Below are positions 1-10,005 of a stretch of DNA of 64,000 nt, in pieces. The translations under genes were made by a program, and so were the position numbers. The stretch is from Thalassotalea insulae (GTDB lineage: Bacteria > Pseudomonadota > Gammaproteobacteria > Enterobacterales > Alteromonadaceae). Every line of letters begins with the position of its first letter. The first letter of the stretch is position 1. The stretch spans positions 1,302,001 through 1,366,000 of the forward strand of contig NZ_BSST01000001.1 of NCBI RefSeq assembly GCF_030161395.1, read 5' to 3'. Below the pieces are notes generated by a model. It searched no databases, was not told the DNA's origin, and saw nothing but the letters and a program-made list of their open reading frames with translations.

Positions 1-1028
1 GTATTACAACTGGCTTGCTAATCGCCAAATACTTAGTAACACCGTTAGATGTTTTAGTACAACGGATTAATGATATTTCAGATGGTGAAGGTGATTTAAC
101 CGTTAAATTATCTTTAGCCAAACGCGAAGATGAAATAGGAGCGGTCGGAAAAGCATTTAACCATTTTGTCGAGAAAATCAGGGTCATTATTAGCGAAATA
201 GACTTACATGCCGATCAACTAGCATCGTCTTCAGAAGAACTCTCAGCTGTTACAAATGACACAACCAATATCGTTAATTTACAAAAAGCTAAAACCGACG
301 TAACCACACAGGTGATGTCTGAATTTAGCACCAGTATTAACGAAATTGCCGACAACTCTCTTCATACCGCAAACTTAACTCAGCAAGCCAACGATGAATC
401 AAGCAAAGGCGCGAATTTATCGGAACAGGCCCAAGATGCAATCCATGGCTTAGTCAGCTCTGTCGATATTGCCAGCAATGAGTTACACCAGCTTAATCAG
501 CAAGTTGAACAAATCACCGGTATTTTGGGAGTGATTGACAGTATCGCTGAGCAAACCAATTTACTGGCATTAAACGCCGCAATAGAAGCTGCCAGAGCAG
601 GCGAATCAGGCCGAGGGTTTTCCGTGGTAGCCGATGAAGTAAGAACATTAGCAGCAAAAACTCAGGAATCAACAGTTGAGATCCAGCAAAAAATTGAAGG
701 GTTAAAAAGTTCTTCAGAAAAATCGGTTTTTGCTATGAGTACGGCATCACAAGAAGCGGAAAAAGGTATTTCATTAGTACAAAACACCGCAACCAGCTTA
801 CGAACTCTCAGTCACTTAATTGCTGACGTTAGTAATAAGAACACGGAAAACGCCACAGTGGCAAAACAGCAAAGTGTTAGTGTTACTGATGTTCATCAAA
901 ACATCGTCGATATCGCGAGCTACACAGATAATACGTCCAGTGCTTCATTGCAAACAGCGCAGTCTTCATCAGAATTGGCACGACTCGCCGTCAATATGTC
1001 TGGGTTGGTACAGCAATTTAAGTACTAA
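1..1028 (+). CDS. Methyl-accepting chemotaxis protein, C-terminal part (cut by window edge)
   Basis: This is the C-terminal part of a transmembrane chemoreceptor that relays ligand binding to the CheA/CheW kinase complex. The frame is open from base 3, so the gene begins outside the window; a TTG at 15 is only an internal leucine. The visible part starts with the end of a membrane segment (TTGLLIAKYLV), followed by a HAMP linker (PLDVLVQRINDISDGEGDLT) and a long coiled-coil signalling domain. The conserved hairpin tip is clear (IAEQTNLLALNAAIEAARAG, then GRGFSVVADEVRTLA). The ligand-binding domain is missing, so the signal sensed cannot be guessed. It converges on tldD and a bidirectional terminator lies between them. 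Confidence 0.93.
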   Translation, partial: ITTGLLIAKYLVTPLDVLVQRINDISDGEGDLTVKLSLAKREDEIGAVGKAFNHFVEKIRVIISEIDLHADQLASSSEELSAVTNDTTNIVNLQKAKTDVTTQVMSEFSTSINEIADNSLHTANLTQQANDESSKGANLSEQAQDAIHGLVSSVDIASNELHQLNQQVEQITGILGVIDSIAEQTNLLALNAAIEAARAGESGRGFSVVADEVRTLAAKTQESTVEIQQKIEGLKSSSEKSVFAMSTASQEAEKGISLVQNTATSLRTLSHLIADVSNKNTENATVAKQQSVSVTDVHQNIVDIASYTDNTSSASLQTAQSSSELARLAVNMSGLVQQFKY

Positions 1029-1039
1029 TCGATATTAAA

Positions 1040-1060
1040 AAAGGCGCCGTGGGCGCCTTT
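1040..1060. terminator. Bidirectional terminator between the chemoreceptor gene and tldD
   Basis: Perfect 9-bp inverted repeat AAAGGCGCC / GGCGCCTTT with a 3-nt loop. The A-run on the left and T-run on the right let it work on both strands. It lies 11 bp after the chemoreceptor stop and about 30 bp after the tldD stop on the other strand. Confidence 0.8.
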
Positions 1061-1093
1061 AATTTCTTGGTGTAAAGATAATCAATATTGATA

Positions 1094-2533
1094 TTACTGG
1101 GTACCGCCCACAGTCATTTCATCAATTTTCAATGTCGGTTGACCGACCCCCACAGGGACACTCTGACCGTCCTTGCCACATACCCCAATACCTGCGTCTA
1201 ATGCCAGGTCATTACCTACCATGCTGACTTTTTTCATCGCCTCAGGGCCACTGCCAATCAAGGTTGCTCCTTTCACCGGCGAAGTAATTTCACCGTTTTC
1301 AATTAAGTAAGCTTCTGAACTGGTAAAAACAAATTTCCCCGAGGTGATATCCACCTGACCACCAGCAAAATGCGGCGCATAAATACCTTTTTTCACTGAC
1401 TTGATGATCTCTTTCGGGTCATGCTCTCCCGCCAGCATATAAGTATTAGTCATCCGTGGCATCGGCAGGTGAGCATAAGACTCACGGCGACCATTACCTG
1501 TGGGTTTAACTCCCATCAAAGCGGCATTATGCTTATCCTGCATATAACCTTTGAGCACCCCTTTCTCAATCAATACATTATATTGCCCGGGCGTGCCTTC
1601 ATCATCTATATTAAGTGAGCCACGACGATTCGCTATCGTGCCATCATCAACGATAGTACAATGTTCAGAAGTGACTTGTTGACCAACCTTACCAGAAAAT
1701 GCAGATGAACCTTTACGGTTGAAATCCCCTTCCAAGCCATGACCAACCGCTTCATGTAATAATACTCCCGGCCAACCAGAACCTAACACTACTGGCATAG
1801 TCCCCGCAGGAGATTCAATGGCAACCAGATTCACTAAAGCCTGACGTACCGCTTCTTCTGCATAAGTGAAATAACGCGCTTTACTCCCTTCTAATTCAAA
1901 GAAATAACTATAATCTGTCCGTGCACCGCCGCCAGCACTACCGCGCTCACGCTTACCGTTGTCCTCAACCAGTACAGAACAGTTTAATCGTACTAGTGGA
2001 CGAATATCTGTTGCATAGGTGCCATCACTGGCCGCCACTAACACTTTTTCGAACACACCGGATAAGCTCGCTATCACTTGTTTAACCCGGCTATCCTGTG
2101 ACCGTGCATGCGCTTCCACTTCATGCAACATAGTGATTTTTTGTTCCTGACTTAAACTATCAATCGGATTTATCCCTTGATATATCACCGATTGAGTTTG
2201 TCTTTTAAAAGCCTGAACTTTGCCGTTATTACCTGATAAGGCGATGCCTTTAGCCGCATCTGCTGCTTTAGTTAACGCTTGCGGATTAATGTCATCAGAA
2301 TAAGCAAACCCCGTTTTTTCACCTGAAATCGCCCGAACACCAACACCGCGTTCAATATTATAGGAACCTTCTTTAACGACACCGTCCTCGAGTAACCAGG
2401 ACTCATGTGAACTCGCCTGAAAATACAAATCCGCCAGGTCGATATTGCGCTGGTAAATTCCTTTTAATGTTTCATTTAAGAAACTTTTATCTATTTGGCT
2501 ATCAGCCAAGAGCTCACGCTCAACATTATTCAT
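1094..2533 (-). CDS. tldD: Metalloprotease TldD
   Basis: TldD is one half of the TldD/TldE (PmbA) zinc protease, which in E. coli degrades unfolded peptides, processes microcin B17 and affects the CcdA antitoxin. The 479-residue protein has the usual family length. The zinc-binding HEAVGH motif is at residues 260-265, followed by GLEGDFNRKGSS, and the glycine-rich C-terminal domain is complete. The start codon overlaps the end of the upstream nitrilase-like gene by 8 bp, so the two are translated from one mRNA. The gene is the last of the mreC-to-tldD run and ends at a terminator. The partner pmbA is not in this window. Confidence 0.95.
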   Translation of the reverse strand: MNNVERELLADSQIDKSFLNETLKGIYQRNIDLADLYFQASSHESWLLEDGVVKEGSYNIERGVGVRAISGEKTGFAYSDDINPQALTKAADAAKGIALSGNNGKVQAFKRQTQSVIYQGINPIDSLSQEQKITMLHEVEAHARSQDSRVKQVIASLSGVFEKVLVAASDGTYATDIRPLVRLNCSVLVEDNGKRERGSAGGGARTDYSYFFELEGSKARYFTYAEEAVRQALVNLVAIESPAGTMPVVLGSGWPGVLLHEAVGHGLEGDFNRKGSSAFSGKVGQQVTSEHCTIVDDGTIANRRGSLNIDDEGTPGQYNVLIEKGVLKGYMQDKHNAALMGVKPTGNGRRESYAHLPMPRMTNTYMLAGEHDPKEIIKSVKKGIYAPHFAGGQVDITSGKFVFTSSEAYLIENGEITSPVKGATLIGSGPEAMKKVSMVGNDLALDAGIGVCGKDGQSVPVGVGQPTLKIDEMTVGGTQ

Positions 2534-3362
2534 AGGTTTTCAACTTCGTGATAAATTGGTTATGCTCTGCCACCGGAATGGCCTGTCGAACCTGAGCTAA
2601 TTGTTCTAGATCAAACTCAGCACTTATACTACCTTGACCAGACTCCAAAGAGGTCATTATTTCACCCCAAGGATCAATGATCATGCTATGTCCCCAGGTT
2701 TCTCTGCCATTTCGATGTGTTCCAGTCTGGCCTGCAGCGACGATATACACTTGATTTTCAATCGCTCGGGCTCGTAATAAGGTTTGCCAATGTGCTTGCC
2801 CGGTGACTTTAGTAAACGCGCTGGGAACGGTAATTATCTGAGCCCCCAGTTGCGCCAACGCGCGATACAATTCTGGAAAGCGTAAATCATAACAGATCGT
2901 CAGTCCTAAAGTAACGCCCGCAGTAACGACTGTTTTTAATTGTTGACCTGCCTGAGTAAAACGTGACTCGAGATAGTGTTTCTCATTGTCTTGCACCTCA
3001 ACATCAAATAAATGAATTTTATTATATTGGGCCAGTTGTTCACCGCTAGGAGAAAAAACACAACAACTATTGGTAAACTTATTCGTTTCTTGCTGATACA
3101 GAGGAATACTACCTGCCACTAGCGTTATTTGATACGTGTGAGCCAGTTTAGCAAGGGCCCTAATTAACCTTTGGGTTGAATACGTTTCCTGTGCCAGCAT
3201 TAGTTGCTCTTTATCTCTGCCACCAAAAAATAAACAACATTCCGGCAAAACCACAATATGATCCTGACAAGGCTCTAAGTTAGCGAGTTGCTGCTCAATT
3301 GCCCTAAGGTTCTGTTCAACATCAGGTACCGAAGTTAATTGTATTGCCGATAATCTAGCCAT
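2526..3362 (-). CDS. Carbon-nitrogen hydrolase, nitrilase/omega-amidase family
   Basis: A 278-residue member of the nitrilase superfamily, resembling the Nit1/omega-amidase branch whose known members hydrolyse deaminated glutathione or alpha-keto-amides. The catalytic Glu-Lys-Cys triad is visible: E41 in VLPECC, K115 in YNKIHLFD and C157 in TICYDLRFPELY. Length is normal for a single-domain enzyme and there is no signal peptide, so it should be cytoplasmic. It overlaps yhdP by 8 bp upstream and tldD by 8 bp downstream, which ties it to that transcript. A gene of this family between yhdP and tldD is a familiar order in Alteromonadales and Vibrio relatives. The physiological substrate cannot be read from sequence. 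Confidence 0.88.
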   Translation of the reverse strand: MARLSAIQLTSVPDVEQNLRAIEQQLANLEPCQDHIVVLPECCLFFGGRDKEQLMLAQETYSTQRLIRALAKLAHTYQITLVAGSIPLYQQETNKFTNSCCVFSPSGEQLAQYNKIHLFDVEVQDNEKHYLESRFTQAGQQLKTVVTAGVTLGLTICYDLRFPELYRALAQLGAQIITVPSAFTKVTGQAHWQTLLRARAIENQVYIVAAGQTGTHRNGRETWGHSMIIDPWGEIMTSLESGQGSISAEFDLEQLAQVRQAIPVAEHNQFITKLKTYE

Positions 3363-6300
3363 CTTTTTTATCCAAAGGCAGAGTTTCCACAGGTAACGTT
3401 GGCTTTTGCTTAATCAAACCGGTTTCCGGATCCAATATAGTATTTTCAGATTCCACCGCTTTTTCTTCGGGAAGATTCTCGACAATTTGTGGCGGAGAAT
3501 CTCGACCGACACTGATATTCTGGGTTTTTCTGTCTACTTCTTTAAAGTTTGGTTCGCTAATGCTGCCAGTAACTTCAAACTTGTATTCTGATACCACTTT
3601 CGACGTGATCACTTCATCAATTGCAATACCAGCAAGAAAGGTTACTGGATTCAAAGTCGCAATCCAAGCAATCGCAGGCAAACTGGACGTAACGTTGGGC
3701 TTATACGACATCCGATAATCTAAAGTTTCACTGTTTAAATCGGTATTACCTTTAACCGATAAATCACCGGCATTGCCTTTGAGGAAGGTATTCTTAGTAT
3801 AGATAACGCCATCTTTTAAATGAAAATCACCTTTCACTTCACTATAAAACATGCCATCACTGAAAATATCGCGAAAATCAAATTTCAGTTTCCTCACCAG
3901 TGATTGCAAGCTTAAAATCGAAAAAGCTCGCGCCTGATCCGGTACTTCCGCCAGATAACCTTCATCTAATGAACCACTAAGATCACCGTTTAAATGAGCA
4001 AGGGCAAAATCATGCGGTCCGCCGAGCCATTTAAGATCAAAGCGAGACTTCAAACCGCTATCTTTCACCGTAGATGGAATAGCTAAACGCTCCAGTTCAC
4101 GTTCAATATCTTTAGAAGAAAGTTCACCAATAAGCTGAGTACTCGACTGCTGCTCATTCAGTTGCCAGCTAAGATCAAAGCTCAATTTATTGTCTTTTCG
4201 TTTCGCGACAAAGTTATAGAGCTTGAGTAAATCCGGTTGACTACGCTCAAGAGCAAAAGAGACTTCGCCTAAGTCTAAGTTACCGTAACGACAATCCTGA
4301 CAGTGAACCCGCATTGGTGGCATTTGGCTAAACAGTTGCTGATTGAGCTCTGCATCAATAGTAGCGCTCTCATTCTTCTCTGATTTAGCGACTGTAGCTA
4401 AGTCTTTAGAGGCAGAGTTCTCCACTTGTTCACTACGATTAAACAACTGCTTATCTGGCGATAAACGAATAAAATCCGCGTTAAGCTCCAACCCTTGCTG
4501 ATACCAATCGGGATAAAACTTCATCTCGGCCCGCGCTTCTTTACTGGTTAATGCTAGCTGCCACCAGCTCACCTGATCTTCGAGATTAAAAGAAACGCCA
4601 TGAATAGATTCATCCCAAAAATCCAGCTGTTCAATATTACCACGCACCCGTTGTGGCTGTTCAAGCAAAGCAACGTCACTATCTTCATTGTCATTTGCTA
4701 CAACACTGTCAAGAATATCGGTGATCAATGGCTGCCATTGGAAGAAGTTGGCGCGAGCAAGGTTAGTAGTGATATGAAAGCCATTCATCGGCAAATACAT
4801 TTGTTCATCACCTAAAATCAAATGGGCTTGGGAAAACGCCACTTGCTGATGATTTAAATTGCCATAAAAATTTAACTGCTGACCAATTTTAGCATCGATA
4901 GTAGACTGATCTTCATTACCAGAGACTTTAATGGTTGCAAGCAAGTTATCGCCACTCGCCTTTTGATAAGGTTCAGGTAAATCCAGTTGCAACTTCGTCA
5001 ATTCTGAGTCAATCACAAGCTGATAACTAAACTGTCCATCAGTTGTATTATTGAGCGTCAGCAGGCCAGTCCATTCAAGTTCACCACGACCATAATCCGT
5101 CAGCTTCTCTGGAAGCTGTTGACGCCAAAGTGGCTCCTGCCAATTCGCTGTCATTTGGATATCTGTTTGATAATCCGGTGTTTGCTTAGCCGCACTAACC
5201 TGTAAACTCATTGGCATATCACGCCACAATAAACTTAAGTCTTTCGTGGTAATTTTATCATTCACAAAAGCAAGCTCACCGTTAATTTTAGTAAATTGCA
5301 TCTGAAGCGGCTGCAACGCAATCTGGTTATTGTCAAAGTAGACATTGCCTTGAGCAACAGCAGCTTCAACATCATTTAGCGGTAAATTAAGCTGAAATTC
5401 TCCTGAAACAGGGTGTGTAATAACAACCTTTTCTAAGACTTCACCAACGGTATCACTTAACGGACTACTCATCATTAAATTAGCAATTAATGCGGGCGCT
5501 GTTTGTTTAAATTGAGCACCTATGGAAAGTACTTGTTCATCAGATAAATCAGCAATTTCCGCCTGCACACCTTTAACGTCAATTCCCGCTAAGGTGCCAT
5601 CTCGACCTGTGATCAGCATACTGTTATTAGTAAAATTAAGATTGGCACTGAAGTGCTCAACCGCAGGCCACTGGCTGTCAAACTTAAAAGTACTATTGGT
5701 TAATTCCGCATCGACGACAAAAGTGCCATTCCCCTGCGTAAAAGGAAAGTCAGCAATTGGCCCATTAATCATCACTACAGCTTGTGCTAACCGGCCTTTT
5801 TCCAACGCCCGATTTAGATAATTAACCAAATCCTCCCCCATTAAGGCATTCGGATAAAAAGAGGGTGCATAAATAACATTGGCATCTGATGCCGTTGCCA
5901 GTAAAGACAATTCAAGCGCTTTGTCTGGCTCCGCCGTCACCGCAAGCTCAGCATTTAGCCTTAGCTGCTCGGAATTAAATTTCAGGTCGTTTGCTGTTAA
6001 ACGCCAGCTTTGCTGGTCGAACTGAACATCAATAGCAGAAGAAAAGGTTTGGTAGTTAATCGGTGCACTAAAATGCTGAGCAAAGTCTAACGCACCATCC
6101 GCCGCATTAACATCAAGATGCAATGTGCCAGGTTGATAAATCAACTCACCGTTAAGTGATGTCACCCCAGGAATTCCCTGGCTATAATTTGTCTTTATCT
6201 CAGAGAAATTTGCTACTGCCGACAATGATTGCTCATCTTGTTGCAAGTAAATATTTTCAATCGTGCCAGCAGGTGCCAACTGAGCCATTAAGCGTTGAGT

Positions 6301-7377
6301 ACTGTCATCTTTCACCAGCAATGGCAATAACCCCGCAGCACCAGATACATCAAGAGCTGAGACATAAGTGCTAATTCGTTGCTGATCGCGTTTTAATTCA
6401 ACAATTAACGGTTGCCATTGTTGTTTATTTGAAATGACCTCTATTGCAGACGAATAAAGATGCAACTGTGATGGCTTAGCTAGGTTATCAATAACCAGCT
6501 GACCACTATTAATATCTAAGGTATTAATTTTCTGTTGATGCTGCCAGGCGATTTGGTTTTGTCCTAAATCTAACAGCAGCTTATCTAACTGCCCCTTGTT
6601 AATCGATAGCCAGGCATTAAAATTAACACTGGAGTGAGTATTTTCATCCGCAATTGCCAGAACCTTTCCTAACCAAGGGGTAATATTGAGCTGATTCGCT
6701 TCCAGGTAAAGCGTACCATGCATATCTTCGATATGTTGCCCTTTAACATCGAGATTGATCTGCAAATTATTTGAGGTAATGCCATCAACAATCACATTGC
6801 CTCTGGCTCGGTGATTATTCCCCTGATTAAACCAATGCAACGAATCAATTAATAAGGTACGTTTTCCTCTTTTGGTTTGATAAACAATCTGACTATTATT
6901 AAGCGAAAAACGGCCTATTTGGGAAAAAAACATTTCCATTAGATTCGTTAACATCGAAGTATCATCACTGGACACCGATGTTTCAGACACCATGGCATTA
7001 TTGACTAAAATTTTAACGCCATTTAATGAAAAATCTCTGGTGATCAGCCGTCGATGTTGCAAGCTTTGCCAGAAGTCGATATTGAGATCAAACGCCTGCA
7101 CATAAACTTCCGCCTCATCGCTTTGCAGTAAACTAACGTTAGAAGCGACTAACGTTGGCCCGGAGCTCTGCCACCCCATGTCAAGGGCACCGATAATGAT
7201 ATTGCTGCCATAGGTTTGATTAATATAGTCTTGTAAATCAGTACGATAGTTGTGTGCATAAGGCAATAACAAGCGCAAGGTGCTAATAAGCACAGCAAAG
7301 GTCACCAACAATATGGCGATACACTTGTATGTTCTATTCAGCCAGCGATTTGACGCTTTTGAAATGCCTATACCCAT
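3355..7377 (-). CDS. yhdP: AsmA-like lipid transport protein YhdP
   Basis: A 1340-residue protein anchored in the inner membrane by one N-terminal segment (about residues 18-40, AILLVTFAVLISTLRLLL) with a very long periplasmic beta-rich body. In E. coli, YhdP is one of three AsmA-like proteins (with TamB and YdbH) that carry phospholipid to the outer membrane. The C-terminal AsmA-type region is recognisable around residues 1130-1270 (KGDFHLKDGVIYTKNTFLKG, then GNTDLNSETLDYRMSY), followed by a hydrophilic tail. The size is close to the family norm of about 1270. It is downstream of rng with a 77-bp gap and overlaps the nitrilase gene. Function is assigned by family; only architecture and context are seen directly. 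Confidence 0.88.
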   Translation of the reverse strand: MGIGISKASNRWLNRTYKCIAILLVTFAVLISTLRLLLPYAHNYRTDLQDYINQTYGSNIIIGALDMGWQSSGPTLVASNVSLLQSDEAEVYVQAFDLNIDFWQSLQHRRLITRDFSLNGVKILVNNAMVSETSVSSDDTSMLTNLMEMFFSQIGRFSLNNSQIVYQTKRGKRTLLIDSLHWFNQGNNHRARGNVIVDGITSNNLQINLDVKGQHIEDMHGTLYLEANQLNITPWLGKVLAIADENTHSSVNFNAWLSINKGQLDKLLLDLGQNQIAWQHQQKINTLDINSGQLVIDNLAKPSQLHLYSSAIEVISNKQQWQPLIVELKRDQQRISTYVSALDVSGAAGLLPLLVKDDSTQRLMAQLAPAGTIENIYLQQDEQSLSAVANFSEIKTNYSQGIPGVTSLNGELIYQPGTLHLDVNAADGALDFAQHFSAPINYQTFSSAIDVQFDQQSWRLTANDLKFNSEQLRLNAELAVTAEPDKALELSLLATASDANVIYAPSFYPNALMGEDLVNYLNRALEKGRLAQAVVMINGPIADFPFTQGNGTFVVDAELTNSTFKFDSQWPAVEHFSANLNFTNNSMLITGRDGTLAGIDVKGVQAEIADLSDEQVLSIGAQFKQTAPALIANLMMSSPLSDTVGEVLEKVVITHPVSGEFQLNLPLNDVEAAVAQGNVYFDNNQIALQPLQMQFTKINGELAFVNDKITTKDLSLLWRDMPMSLQVSAAKQTPDYQTDIQMTANWQEPLWRQQLPEKLTDYGRGELEWTGLLTLNNTTDGQFSYQLVIDSELTKLQLDLPEPYQKASGDNLLATIKVSGNEDQSTIDAKIGQQLNFYGNLNHQQVAFSQAHLILGDEQMYLPMNGFHITTNLARANFFQWQPLITDILDSVVANDNEDSDVALLEQPQRVRGNIEQLDFWDESIHGVSFNLEDQVSWWQLALTSKEARAEMKFYPDWYQQGLELNADFIRLSPDKQLFNRSEQVENSASKDLATVAKSEKNESATIDAELNQQLFSQMPPMRVHCQDCRYGNLDLGEVSFALERSQPDLLKLYNFVAKRKDNKLSFDLSWQLNEQQSSTQLIGELSSKDIERELERLAIPSTVKDSGLKSRFDLKWLGGPHDFALAHLNGDLSGSLDEGYLAEVPDQARAFSILSLQSLVRKLKFDFRDIFSDGMFYSEVKGDFHLKDGVIYTKNTFLKGNAGDLSVKGNTDLNSETLDYRMSYKPNVTSSLPAIAWIATLNPVTFLAGIAIDEVITSKVVSEYKFEVTGSISEPNFKEVDRKTQNISVGRDSPPQIVENLPEEKAVESENTILDPETGLIKQKPTLPVETLPLDKKDG

Positions 7378-7454
7378 CTAATTTGCCAATCTCTCTTTAC
7401 TAAACTTAAAACGAAGTCGCTCCTCCTTGCGGCCACGTATATTCAATACGGCTG

Positions 7455-8918
7455 TTATGCCATCACCACATCAAACTGTTCTTGGTTGTACATAGTTTCC
7501 GTTTGAATTTTAATCTGCTTACCAATAAAAACTTCCAACTCAGCAAGGTTATGATACTCATCATCGATTAACGACTCACTGACCGCAGGTGATGCATAGA
7601 CAATAAACTTGTCCGAATCGTACGCTCGGTTGACTCGTACTATTTCCCTTAAAATCTCAAAACACACAGTTTCCACTGTTTTTAAATGACCTCGCCCCTG
7701 ACATACCGAACATTCGCCACAAAGGATATGCTCCAGACTTTCACGGGTACGCTTGCGGGTCATTTCCACTAAACCTAATGCCGAAAAGCCACTGATACTG
7801 TACTTAACCTTATCTTTCGCCATAGCCATATCCAGACTATGTAAGACCCGGCGTTGGTGATCTTCATTAAGCATATCGATAAAATCTACTATGATTATAC
7901 CACCTAAGTTGCGTAACCTCAGCTGTCTGGCAATCGCTTGCGTTGCTTCTATATTAGTATTAAAAATGGTTTCTTCTAGATTACGATGACCAACGAAAGC
8001 ACCAGTATTGATATCGATTGTCGTCATGGCTTCCGTCTGATCGATAATCAAATAACCACCCGACTTTAACTCTATTTTTCGATGCAATGCCCGTTGGATC
8101 TCATTTTCAACATCAAAAAGGTCAAAAATAGGACGTTCCCCTGGATAATATTCCAGTTTACCCGCCAGCTCAGGTACAAACTCCTGAGTAAATTCCCCAA
8201 GTTGATCAAATGTCAGTTTAGAATCGATACGAATACGCTCTAGCTCTATACCAACAAAATCCCTTAACACCCGAAACGCTAACGACAGATCCTGATAAAT
8301 AGCAGCCTTAGTTTGCTTGCGCTTTTTCCGCTCTAGCACTTTCATCCAAACACGACGAAGAAATTCAGCATCATGGCACAATTCTTCATCTCCGGCGCCT
8401 TCTGCGGCCGTTCTAACAATAAAGCCATGTTCTTCAGAACAATACGGCGTCACTATATCACGTAAACGTTTTCGTTCACTTTCGTCTTCAATTCGCTGTG
8501 AAATTCCAGCATGGCTGGCGTTAGGCATTAATACCAAGTATCGCGCAGCAACGGTAATATCCGTGGTTAAACGTGCCCCTTTAGTACCAAGCGGATCTTT
8601 TACCACCTGCACCACAATTTGCTGACCTTCATGCACTAAGCTGCGAATATCAGGCACCTGTTCTTTGGCTTCTTCCTCATTTAAAATCAACTTGGAATTA
8701 ATATCAGAAGCATGTAAAAACGCCGCTTTATCTAAATTAATATCCACAAAGGCCGCTTGCATACCAGGTAAAACTCGGATCACTTTCCCGAGGTAAATAT
8801 TGCCCACTAAGCCACGTTTTGCTTCACGCTCAACATGCACTTCCTGCAACACGCCATTTTCAATTAATGCCACTCGAGTTTCACTCGGGGTTACATTAAT
8901 GAGTAATTCACCACTCAT
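7455..8918 (-). CDS. rng: Ribonuclease G
   Basis: RNase G is the short RNase E-type endoribonuclease that matures the 5' end of 16S rRNA and degrades some mRNAs. The 487-residue length fits RNase G rather than RNase E, because there is no long degradosome tail. An N-terminal S1 domain (GNIYLGKVIRVLPGMQAAFV) is followed by the DNase I-like catalytic core with the metal-binding aspartates in TTIDINTGAF and IIIVDFIDML. The zinc-link cysteines are in CGECSVCQGRG. It starts 12 bp after maf, in the order mreD-maf-rng that is standard in gammaproteobacteria. Confidence 0.97.
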   Translation of the reverse strand: MSGELLINVTPSETRVALIENGVLQEVHVEREAKRGLVGNIYLGKVIRVLPGMQAAFVDINLDKAAFLHASDINSKLILNEEEAKEQVPDIRSLVHEGQQIVVQVVKDPLGTKGARLTTDITVAARYLVLMPNASHAGISQRIEDESERKRLRDIVTPYCSEEHGFIVRTAAEGAGDEELCHDAEFLRRVWMKVLERKKRKQTKAAIYQDLSLAFRVLRDFVGIELERIRIDSKLTFDQLGEFTQEFVPELAGKLEYYPGERPIFDLFDVENEIQRALHRKIELKSGGYLIIDQTEAMTTIDINTGAFVGHRNLEETIFNTNIEATQAIARQLRLRNLGGIIIVDFIDMLNEDHQRRVLHSLDMAMAKDKVKYSISGFSALGLVEMTRKRTRESLEHILCGECSVCQGRGHLKTVETVCFEILREIVRVNRAYDSDKFIVYASPAVSESLIDDEYHNLAELEVFIGKQIKIQTETMYNQEQFDVVMA

Positions 8919-8930
8919 TATATTTCCCTA

Positions 8931-9524
8931 TCACTTGTTCACTGGCTGCTGAAGCGCAGTTAATAAACCAAATTCCGCTAATAACTGCGCCGTCTCATAT
9001 AAGGGTAAGCCGACAACCGCACTATAGCTACCATTAATTTGTGTCACAAATTGTCCACCAAGTCCTTGAATACCATAACCACCGGCTTTATCTTGCGGCT
9101 CTCCACTGCGCCAGTAATTCAGCATTTCGTTCTCGCTTAATGACTTAAAAGTGACTGTTGTTGATATTACCTGAGATTTGATTAACCGCCCCTGAACAAC
9201 GGCTATCGCTGTTAATACCTGATGATTGTTACCAGACAGTAAGGTTAAGTATTCTAGGCACTGCTGTTGATTGTCCGGTTTACCGAGAATTTTATCCTGA
9301 TAAACCACACAAGTATCAGAACCTAACACTATTGCACTATCTATTTGATTATTTGCAATATATTGCGCTTTTTCACCTGCTAAGCGTTCAACATATTGAG
9401 CAGGTGTTTCATCAGGAAGTTCACTTTCGTCAATGTTCGCAGGACAACAGCTGAACTGAAACCCCAGCTGCGATAATAATTCACGACGGCGAGGTGATTG
9501 CGAGGCAAGAATAAGGGATTTCAT
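8931..9524 (-). CDS. maf: Maf-family nucleoside triphosphate pyrophosphatase
   Basis: A 197-residue Maf-like house-cleaning enzyme, of the type that hydrolyses dTTP, UTP and modified pyrimidine nucleotides (E. coli YhdE). The N-terminal Maf signature SQSPRRRELLSQLG is at residues 8-21, and the conserved SDTCVVYQDKILGKP and DKAGGYGIQGLGG segments follow. Length is normal. It is separated from mreD by one base and from rng by 12 bp, so it is part of the cell-shape operon. The exact nucleotide preference is inferred from the family and gene order only. Confidence 0.93.
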   Translation of the reverse strand: MKSLILASQSPRRRELLSQLGFQFSCCPANIDESELPDETPAQYVERLAGEKAQYIANNQIDSAIVLGSDTCVVYQDKILGKPDNQQQCLEYLTLLSGNNHQVLTAIAVVQGRLIKSQVISTTVTFKSLSENEMLNYWRSGEPQDKAGGYGIQGLGGQFVTQINGSYSAVVGLPLYETAQLLAEFGLLTALQQPVNK

Positions 9525-9525
9525 A

Positions 9526-10005
9526 TTAGCTGATCTTAAAATGACGGCGAATTTTACGCAGCAGTAAAAATGCCCAAGGCCATAAAATAATAGAGGTTAT
9601 CACCGGATATAAATAACTAGGTAAGAAGACAATATCGAGTAAAAAACGCTGAAACCAAAACACCAACAAATGATATAAAGCAGAAAGTACACCGACAATC
9701 AGTGCTTGTTGCCATACGGAAAAGTTTCTAATTTTTTGATAATTTCCAGCGATAATATAAACAGATAACGCCATTGCGGCAGCGTGCACACCTAACACCG
9801 AACCTAATAGTACATCGAGCAGAAACCCCATAAACCACGCGGTTATCACATTAATACGATTCGGTAATGCTAAACACCAGTACAATAACACTACGAGCAC
9901 CCAGTCAGGACGAAAAACATCTACGCCTATCGGCAAAGGCATAATACTCGCCATTAACGCTATTAATAAGGTTAAAATGACCACAATACCATTATGAGCA
10001 AACAT
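9526..10005 (-). CDS. mreD: Rod shape-determining protein MreD
   Basis: MreD is a small integral membrane subunit of the elongasome, working with MreB, MreC, RodA and PBP2 in side-wall peptidoglycan synthesis. The 159-residue product is almost entirely hydrophobic with about five membrane segments and carries the family-type stretch VFRPDWVLVVLLYWCLALP near residue 30. The stop of mreC and the start of mreD share one base, and maf follows after one base, so the proteins are probably translationally coupled. Confidence 0.94.
   Translation of the reverse strand: MFAHNGIVVILTLLIALMASIMPLPIGVDVFRPDWVLVVLLYWCLALPNRINVITAWFMGFLLDVLLGSVLGVHAAAMALSVYIIAGNYQKIRNFSVWQQALIVGVLSALYHLLVFWFQRFLLDIVFLPSYLYPVITSIILWPWAFLLLRKIRRHFKIS

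Noticed and set aside
15..17. TTG as start of the chemoreceptor
   Set aside because: The frame is open to the window edge and the residues before it continue the membrane segment, so the gene starts outside the window.
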